From Eubacterium sp. CAG:786 (lineage in GTDB: Bacteria; Bacillota; Clostridia; Oscillospirales; Ruminococcaceae): DNA of 10,943 nt. A program made the translations under genes and the position numbers. The stretch spans positions 7,237-18,179 of the forward strand of contig HF989504.1 in NCBI GenBank assembly GCA_000432175.1, in the 5' to 3' direction. The first letter of the stretch is position 1. Every line of letters begins with the position of its first letter. Positions 6,748 to 10,943 of this stretch are shown here, piece after piece. The notes beneath the pieces were generated by a model, which worked only from the letters and a program-made list of their open reading frames with translations, was not told the DNA's origin and did not search any database.

Positions 6748-7965
6748 ATGGCTAGATTTACTTTACCGAGAGATGTCTATCATGGAAAGGGTGCGCTTGA
6801 GAACCTGAAGTCACTCAAGGGCAAAAAGGCTGTTATCGTAGTTGGCGGCGGTTCTATGAAGCGCTTTGGCTTCCTGGACAGAGCAGAGGGATATCTGAAG
6901 GAAGCTGGCTTTGAAGTAATGATAATCGACGGCGTTGAGCCTGATCCTTCTGTTACCACCGTTATGAACGGCGCTAAGAAGATGCTGGAATTCAACCCTG
7001 ACTGGATCGTTGCAATGGGCGGTGGTTCACCTATCGACGCTGCAAAGGCTATGTGGATCAAGTACGAGTATCCGGAATGTACCTTTGAGGATATGTGCAA
7101 GGTATTCGGTATCCCTGAGCTGAGAAAGAAAGCACATTTCTGCGCTATTCCTTCTACCTCCGGTACTGCTACCGAGGTGACTGCATTCTCCATCATCACC
7201 GATTACGACAACGGTATCAAGTATCCTATCGCTGACTTTGAGATCACACCTGATGTAGCTATCGTTGACTCTGACCTGGCTGAAACAATGCCCCAGAAGC
7301 TGGTTGCTCACACCGGTATGGACGCAATGACCCACGCTATAGAGGCTTATGTTTCCACAGCTAACTGCGATTACACTGACGCGCTTGCTATCCATGCGAT
7401 CGAGATGATCCAGGCTAACCTGATAAAGTCCTACAACGGCGATATGGCTGCACGTGCTAAGATGCACAACGCACAGTGCCTGGCTGGTATGGCATTCTCC
7501 AACGCTCTGCTTGGTATCGTTCACTCCATGGCTCACAAGACCGGCGCTATCTTCCAGGATTACGGCGCACACATTATCCACGGCGCTGCAAACGCAATGT
7601 ATCTGCCTAAGGTAATCAAGTTCAACGCCAAGGATCCCACCGCAAAGGCACGTTATGGCGTTATCGCCGATTACATGCACCTCGGTGGTTCCAGCGACGA
7701 CGAGAAGGTAGACCTGCTCATCAAGTACCTCCGCGGTATGAACGACGAGCTGAAGATCCCGCACTGCATCAAGAACTATGGCGCAGACAGCTATCCTACA
7801 GAGCAGGGCTTCGTTCCGGAGAACGTATTCCTCGAAAGACTGCATGACATCGCTGTTAACGCTATTGCGGACGCATGTACAGGTTCCAACCCCCGTCAGC
7901 CTTCTCCCGAGGAGATGGAAAAGCTGCTTAAGTGCTGCTACTACGACACTGACGTTGATTTCTGA
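6748..7965 (+). CDS. iron-containing (group III) alcohol dehydrogenase
   Basis: The 405-residue protein is of full family length. The N-terminal nucleotide-binding part carries VVGGGSMKRFGF (31-42) and GGGSPIDAAKAMW (91-103). The C-terminal helical part carries the metal ligands inferred by alignment with the FucO type: D192 and H196 (in GMDAMTHAIEAYVS), H259 (IVHSMAH) and H278 (IIHGAANA). The loop between the last two is about five residues longer than in FucO. It should reduce an aldehyde to an alcohol with NAD(P)H, for example acetaldehyde to ethanol, or run in reverse; exact substrate and cofactor preference cannot be read from sequence. GGAGGT lies 8 nt before the ATG. It has its own promoter, leader hairpin and terminator, and is probably well expressed. 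Confidence 0.95.
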   Translation: MARFTLPRDVYHGKGALENLKSLKGKKAVIVVGGGSMKRFGFLDRAEGYLKEAGFEVMIIDGVEPDPSVTTVMNGAKKMLEFNPDWIVAMGGGSPIDAAKAMWIKYEYPECTFEDMCKVFGIPELRKKAHFCAIPSTSGTATEVTAFSIITDYDNGIKYPIADFEITPDVAIVDSDLAETMPQKLVAHTGMDAMTHAIEAYVSTANCDYTDALAIHAIEMIQANLIKSYNGDMAARAKMHNAQCLAGMAFSNALLGIVHSMAHKTGAIFQDYGAHIIHGAANAMYLPKVIKFNAKDPTAKARYGVIADYMHLGGSSDDEKVDLLIKYLRGMNDELKIPHCIKNYGADSYPTEQGFVPENVFLERLHDIAVNAIADACTGSNPRQPSPEEMEKLLKCCYYDTDVDF

Positions 7966-7980
7966 TGATCAGTTGACAAT

Positions 7981-8012
7981 AATGCCCCCATCGGTGACGG
8001 TGGGGGCATTTT
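7981..8012 (+). terminator. intrinsic terminator of the alcohol dehydrogenase gene
   Basis: AATGCCCCCATCG (7981-7993) pairs with CGGTGGGGGCATT (7998-8010) through 13 bp with one wobble, closing a GTGA tetraloop and followed by T's to 8012. Its core CCCATCGGT..CGGTGGG resembles the reverse complement of the hairpins at 8029 and 8201. Confidence 0.9.
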
Positions 8013-8028
8013 CACGTAAATATAAATA

Positions 8029-8051
8029 AGCCCACCGGAAACCGATGGGCT
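8029..8051 (+). repeat. 23-nt quasi-palindromic repeat, copy 1
   Basis: AGCCCACCGG-AAA-CCGATGGGCT, a 10-bp stem with one C/A mismatch on this strand and G/T wobble on the other. It is identical to copy 2 at 8201-8223. Read on the minus strand it is followed by TTATTTATATTT, which could serve as a terminator tail for the cellulase transcript. Confidence 0.85.
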
Positions 8052-8162
8052 CAGTTTGTCAAGAAATCGAATTTGCCTGCGGAGCAGGCATTTGGAATCT
8101 GTTTTTTGCCACGGGTCTCCCGGGGCAAAAAACACTTCTATCCGCACAAGTGTGCGAATGTT

Positions 8163-8195
8163 CGACGGAAAAGTCCCAATGGGACTTTTTCGTCG
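8163..8195. terminator. bidirectional terminator-like hairpin, candidate end of cellulase mRNA
   Basis: A 15-bp stem (8163-8177 with 8181-8195, one G-U) closes an AAT loop. Its inner core AAAAGTCCC/GGGACTTTT supplies a T-run on each strand. On the minus strand it lies about 35 nt past the cellulase stop and is its best intrinsic terminator. Confidence 0.6.
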
Positions 8196-8200
8196 GTCTC

Positions 8201-8223
8201 AGCCCACCGGAAACCGATGGGCT
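8201..8223 (+). repeat. 23-nt quasi-palindromic repeat, copy 2
   Basis: Identical in all 23 positions to copy 1 at 8029-8051. On the plus strand it runs into TTTT (8223-8226), so it can act as a back-up terminator for plus-strand transcripts entering the cellulase gene. It lies 7 nt past the cellulase stop codon. Confidence 0.85.
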
Positions 8224-8230
8224 TTTGATA

Positions 8231-9934
8231 TCAGTGATTTCTGAACCATTTGCGTATCCAAGCGCCGGCTTCGGACAGGTCAGCTTCGGACCAGTTTCCG
8301 TTTGCCTTTGCGGAAGTCTTGAATGCAGAGGAGCTTTCGTCCTTGTTTGCGAGATTCCAGTTGCAGTAGCTTATGCCGTATTTGTCGAGGAGTTTTAGCC
8401 ACTTTTCAGTCTGAGAGAAGTCGTTCGCGCCATTGCCGGAGGCGTCGCAGCAGCCGAATTCCGAAACGAATATCGGAAGCCCGCCTGCAACGCACTTTTC
8501 AGCGCGTTCGCGGAGCCAGTCAGTGTGGGTAGCTGCATAGAAATGAAGCGCGTACATAACGTTGTCGTATTTCAGCGGGTCGGCAAGAGCCTGGTCAATA
8601 TCCTGACTCCATGTCGGCGTACCGACAATTATCACAGCGTCCTTGTCGTTCTTTCTTATCACGGGAATGACCTTTTCTGCATATGGCTTGATCACACCGT
8701 TCCAGGTAGCGTTTCCGTTGGGTTCGTTGACTATCTCGTATATGATGTTGGGGTAGTCGGCGTACTTCTTTGACATGTCGGTGAAGAACTTTATCGCCTC
8801 GTCCGTGTACGCTGTTGGGTCGCCGGGATTGAGCACGTGCCAGTCTATTATAACATACATTCCAAGTTTTATGCAGATGTCAACGCCCTTTTCGAGAAGC
8901 TGCCTGCTGCCTTCCTTGTTGTTCATGTAGCACTGACCGTTTCCCCATTCGTCAACGTACATTGCAAGACGAACTACATTAGTGTTCCAGTCGTCGCGCA
9001 GCGTGCGGAATGCGTCCTCGTTCACGAAATCCGGGAACCATGTAATACCGTGGGTGCTCATTCCGCGGAGCTGATAGCCCTTTCCGTTCTTGTCCACAAG
9101 CTGCGTTCCCTTGACGGAAAGCTGACCGTGTTCCGCTACCGGGGTGCTTCCCTTGGGGTCTTCTGGCGCCGGGGGAATGGTGACTACCGTTGCGGGAGTA
9201 TCGGTGGAAGCGGGGGCGTCATTCCCGCTGTTTCCGTTTGAAACGCTGCCTGCGGAAGCGGTGCTGCCGTTGACTGTAGCCTTCCCGGGTCTGAATTCCG
9301 ACGGGGAACTGTAATTGAAGCCGAAACCGGAAGTTCCACCGGCTGATATCTCGCCATTGTAGCTTTCGTTCTTGACTGTGAGGGTCGTTCCCTTGATGGT
9401 GTAGATACCGTTCCAGCCGGAAGTTATCTCAAATCCGGTGGGTACAGTCAGCTGAACCGTCCAGCTGTTTATCGGTTTTCCGGAATTGTTGGTTATCGTT
9501 ACTTCGTATCCTCCGCATTTTTTGCCGCCCTCTTCCCAGGTTGAGTTCAGCTTCCAGCTGAGGTCAAAATCCTCTTTGGGAGTTTCTGCGGGTTTGGTCT
9601 GAGAAGTGGTTTTAGTCGTTGAAGTGGCTTGAGCAGTTGCCGTATCTGCCTGACCGGGTTGGCTAGTCGCACTGGTCTGTTCAGCGGAACCTGCTGTTTC
9701 GCCGTCGGCAGTCGTAGGTTCGGCAGCGTTGGTTTCCGGCTGATCGTGAATGCTTTCGGCTGAGCTAACATTGTCGCCGCTGCTCATGGTAACATCACCG
9801 GAATCGGAGGTTGTCACAGCTTCTGCCGTGGGTGAATTCGGAACAGGCGCCGGTGGTTCTTCGTTTGCGGCGCAGCCAGTAAGCATGGCAGCGCAGAGAA
9901 TGACGGCGATTATTCCTTTTAGAGTTCGTTTCAT
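8231..9934 (-). CDS. CBM2-GH5 endoglucanase lipoprotein
   Basis: The 567-residue protein starts with a lipoprotein signal (MLTGC, C21) and a Ser/Thr/Ala/Pro-rich linker (22-121). A CBM2-like module follows at about 124-222; it keeps the surface Trp equivalents W133 and W174, while the third is Tyr (Y192). A second linker (223-262) leads to a GH5 catalytic domain (about 268-567, subfamily 2-like). Expected active-site residues are R323, DWH (364-366), acid/base E404 in NEP, HFY (464-466), nucleophile E492 in SEFG, and W526. It should hydrolyse internal beta-1,4-glucan bonds outside the cell while lipid-anchored. There is no dockerin or LPXTG. AAAGGAAA precedes the ATG by 5 nt. It is monocistronic, with its own promoter. 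Confidence 0.95.
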   Translation of the reverse strand: MKRTLKGIIAVILCAAMLTGCAANEEPPAPVPNSPTAEAVTTSDSGDVTMSSGDNVSSAESIHDQPETNAAEPTTADGETAGSAEQTSATSQPGQADTATAQATSTTKTTSQTKPAETPKEDFDLSWKLNSTWEEGGKKCGGYEVTITNNSGKPINSWTVQLTVPTGFEITSGWNGIYTIKGTTLTVKNESYNGEISAGGTSGFGFNYSSPSEFRPGKATVNGSTASAGSVSNGNSGNDAPASTDTPATVVTIPPAPEDPKGSTPVAEHGQLSVKGTQLVDKNGKGYQLRGMSTHGITWFPDFVNEDAFRTLRDDWNTNVVRLAMYVDEWGNGQCYMNNKEGSRQLLEKGVDICIKLGMYVIIDWHVLNPGDPTAYTDEAIKFFTDMSKKYADYPNIIYEIVNEPNGNATWNGVIKPYAEKVIPVIRKNDKDAVIIVGTPTWSQDIDQALADPLKYDNVMYALHFYAATHTDWLRERAEKCVAGGLPIFVSEFGCCDASGNGANDFSQTEKWLKLLDKYGISYCNWNLANKDESSSAFKTSAKANGNWSEADLSEAGAWIRKWFRNH

Positions 9935-9966
9935 GGCGTTTTCCTTTCTGAAAGTAAACTATAATA

Positions 9967-9995
9967 ATTATATCACTATAGCGTGCAAAAATCAA
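9967..9995 (-). promoter_or_regulatory. sigma-A promoter of the cellulase gene
   Basis: On the minus strand TTGATT (9995-9990) and TATAAT (9972-9967) are 17 nt apart. Transcription would begin near 9960, leaving a leader of about 26 nt. The gap up to the divergent promoter at 10068 shows no other clear element. Confidence 0.75.
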
Positions 9996-10067
9996 CCACA
10001 TTTTTCTTGGAATTGACAGGGGCACATGCAATGTTGGTATATCAGGCTTAATATACGGAGAATAAGA

Positions 10068-10095
10068 TTGACAACCCACTTAATTGCTGTATAAT
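10068..10095 (+). promoter_or_regulatory. sigma-A promoter of the decayed cupin gene
   Basis: Perfect TTGACA (10068-10073) and TATAAT (10090-10095) are 16 nt apart. A start near 10102 leaves AAGAGGTG (10108-10115) as a possible ribosome site. The hexamers are intact although the gene behind is broken. Confidence 0.75.
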
Positions 10096-10122
10096 TGTAA
10101 TGTTGAAAAGAGGTGCGCTGGG

Positions 10123-10439
10123 CTTGAGAATATCCCTGAAAAAGAACCGTTCACGCTGGGTGGACTTATAAACTGCCGTAAGTATCAGGTGTGCAGCCAG
10201 TTGCTGTGCTGTAATTCCGGCGTATCGCTCACGCTGCTGGCGTTTGACTGCGGAGAGGGCGAAAGCGCCGTAATACCAGAGGGAGCGATGCATTCTGTCA
10301 GCTGCACGGGCGGTTCAGGATAATGCAGATCACGATAAACGGAGGAGAAGATAAAATAGGCATATTGATCGACCACATTCCGCATAAGGAAGCGGTTCTC
10401 GTTAAAAAGCAGTTCGTGAATATGATTTGCCCTGTGCTT
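10123..10439 (+). pseudogene. cupin-domain protein pseudogene (frameshifted, start lost)
   Basis: The first frame reads LENIPEKEPFTLGGLI, then a stretch ending SLTLLAFDCGEGESAVIPEG. This is the N-terminal half of a small single-domain cupin, where family members read like TLFAFDKGEGIS. It then goes out of frame and stops at 10321-10323. From about 10284 the next frame continues the cupin: DAFCQLHGRFRI, MQITINGGED, then IPHKEAVLVKKQF (10362-10400), giving the expected order. One missing base near 10284 explains the break. No ATG, GTG or TTG lies in frame between the ribosome site and the homology; codon 10123 is CTT. The second frame runs past the expected end into the terminator, stopping only at 10494-10496. 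The typical small-cupin His ligands are also missing. Cupin assignment is by pattern recall. Confidence 0.65.
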
Positions 10440-10460
10440 TTGCATGGGGCATTTTGTTTT
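10428..10460 (+). terminator. intrinsic terminator after the cupin pseudogene
   Basis: TGCCCTGTGC (10428-10437) pairs with GCATGGGGCA (10442-10451) over 10 bp with two G-U pairs around a TTTT loop, followed by TTTTGTTTT. Confidence 0.85.
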
Positions 10461-10492
10461 CTGGAAAAAGCCAGATATATATTTCCCGGCTA

Positions 10493-10521
10493 TTGACAAT
10501 ATCGCGCTTTGATGATATAAT
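10493..10521 (+). promoter_or_regulatory. sigma-A promoter of the second lipoprotein gene
   Basis: TTGACA (10493-10498) and TATAAT (10516-10521) are perfect consensus with a 17-nt spacer. The start should be near 10528, about 63 nt before the ATG. Confidence 0.88.
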
Positions 10522-10542
10522 AAATCTGTGTAAGATATAGAA

Positions 10543-10570
10543 CGCAGGCGCTCGGACGGGGAAGCCTGCG
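10543..10570 (+). promoter_or_regulatory. leader hairpin before the second lipoprotein
   Basis: CGCAGGC (10543-10549) and GCCTGCG (10564-10570) form a perfect 7-bp stem with a 14-nt purine-rich loop, ending 5 nt before the GAGGGA ribosome site (10576-10581). There is no T-run, so it is not a terminator. It may affect translation or mRNA stability; no known riboswitch class was recognised. Confidence 0.45.
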
Positions 10571-10590
10571 ATATTGAGGGAAATATATAA

Positions 10591-10943
10591 ATGACACATA
10601 AAATCAAAAGGGCAGTCTGCGCTGTCCTGGCTGTTGCGCTGCTCGCAGGCTGCTCCTCGCAGGAACGCGGGAACACTGTCAGCGTTGCGGATTTCGGGAG
10701 TTCCGGGGGCGTTGATTATTCCGGGGCTGGCACGGTCATTCCGGTCAGTGACCTGTCAGATACAAACAGCGTTCCACAGAGTTCTTCGGCTGCTTCAACG
10801 TCAGTGGTGAATACGTTTGAGGCCGGCAATGCAACTACGACTGCTGACCAGCCAGAGCCGGACGAACCGGAGAGCATTCCGGACGTCACCACTGTTAAAA
10901 CGACCCCGCAGCAGACCACGACTACGGTCAGGAGTTCCACAAC
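10591..10943 (+). CDS. secreted lipoprotein, N-terminal part (runs off the window)
   Basis: The 117 visible codons begin MTHKIKRAVCAVLAVALLAG followed by C21, a clear lipoprotein signal with lipobox LLAGC. After it comes a low-complexity Ser/Thr/Pro/Asp-rich linker (for example TTKTTPQQTTTTVRSS) and no domain yet. This head is built like that of the cellulase at 8231-9934, so a catalytic or binding module probably lies beyond the window; its nature cannot be read here. GAGGGA lies about 9 nt before the ATG. The gene has a consensus promoter of its own and a short hairpin in its leader. Confidence 0.85.
   Translation, partial: MTHKIKRAVCAVLAVALLAGCSSQERGNTVSVADFGSSGGVDYSGAGTVIPVSDLSDTNSVPQSSSAASTSVVNTFEAGNATTTADQPEPDEPESIPDVTTVKTTPQQTTTTVRSST

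Larger units (their letters stand above)
8013..8230. repeat. gene-free convergent region holding an array of six hairpins (8029-8223)
   Basis: Between the convergent alcohol dehydrogenase and cellulase genes, almost all of 8029-8223 is inverted repeat. In order: 8029-8051 quasi-palindrome; 8074-8090 (TGCCTGC/GCAGGCA, GGA loop); 8102-8132 (TTTTTTGCC/GGCAAAAAA, inner CGGG/CCCG); 8143-8156 (CGCAC/GTGCG); 8163-8195 (15-bp stem, AAT loop); 8201-8223, an exact second copy of the first. Plus-strand and minus-strand open frames through it are by-products of the repeats. It may be a mobile palindromic repeat unit, a structured RNA, or a stacked bidirectional terminator. Confidence 0.8.

Noticed and set aside
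7027..7845. 272-codon open frame on the minus strand
   Set aside because: It lies wholly antisense to the well-supported alcohol dehydrogenase gene, has no ribosome site, and shows no recognisable domain; codon bias of the sense gene explains it.
8029..8223. CRISPR array
   Set aside because: Only two identical repeats are present, 149 nt apart, and each is itself a full hairpin; spacing and spacer pattern do not fit.
8045..8398. 117-codon plus-strand open frame across the hairpin array
   Set aside because: Its first half is translated inverted repeat and its second half is antisense to the GH5 C-terminus.
10084..10323. 79-codon plus-strand frame starting at TTG 10084 as an intact gene
   Set aside because: The TTG lies inside the promoter, ahead of the expected transcription start, and the cupin similarity moves to another frame before the stop; a pseudogene explains it better.
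10543..10570. Riboswitch in the second lipoprotein leader
   Set aside because: A single 7-bp hairpin of 28 nt is too small and lacks the conserved core of any class I can recognise.
10185..10676. 163-codon minus-strand open frame
   Set aside because: It crosses the cupin remnant, an intrinsic terminator and the promoter and signal peptide of the second lipoprotein in antisense; its sequence shows no family traits.

Overview
The window looks like chromosomal DNA of a low-to-mid GC Gram-positive, fibre-degrading gut or rumen Firmicute, most like Ruminococcus and relatives. This is inferred from near-consensus sigma-A promoters (TTGACA-17-TATAAT), strong purine-rich Shine-Dalgarno sites, lipoprotein signals, a lipid-anchored CBM2-GH5 cellulase, and a MacB-type exporter whose partner protein has a signal peptide and a C-terminal membrane anchor. 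No phage, integrase, transposase, CRISPR or RNA gene was recognised.

Layout: 2-103 may be the last codons of an upstream gene. An AIM24/TIGR00266-family gene follows (170-841), with its own promoter and terminator. A three-gene operon (1031-6344) encodes an ABC ATPase, a 1063-residue surface protein of repeated CARDB/COG1361-like domains, and a MacB/FtsX-type permease. Its genes overlap or lie 12 nt apart. Next come a 164-nt long-palindrome element (6349-6512) and the probable operon terminator (6517-6553). An iron-dependent alcohol dehydrogenase (6748-7965) has a promoter and a terminator-like hairpin in its leader. The convergent space between it and the cellulase (7966-8230) is packed with hairpins, including two identical 23-nt quasi-palindromes. 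The CBM2-GH5 cellulase lipoprotein runs on the minus strand (9934-8231). Divergent from it is a decayed cupin gene (about 10123-10439) that keeps a promoter and a terminator. A second lipoprotein starts at 10591 and runs off the window.

The clearest functional unit is the ABC operon. The ATPase and permease fit a MacB-like mechanotransmission complex, and the large anchored repeat protein between them may take the place that the MacA adaptor holds in Gram-negatives. The cellulase would cut beta-glucan at the cell surface, and the alcohol dehydrogenase would reoxidise NAD(P)H during sugar fermentation; this metabolic link is context only. The least explained parts are the two intergenic structured elements (6349-6512 and 8029-8223), which look like non-coding palindromic repeats.
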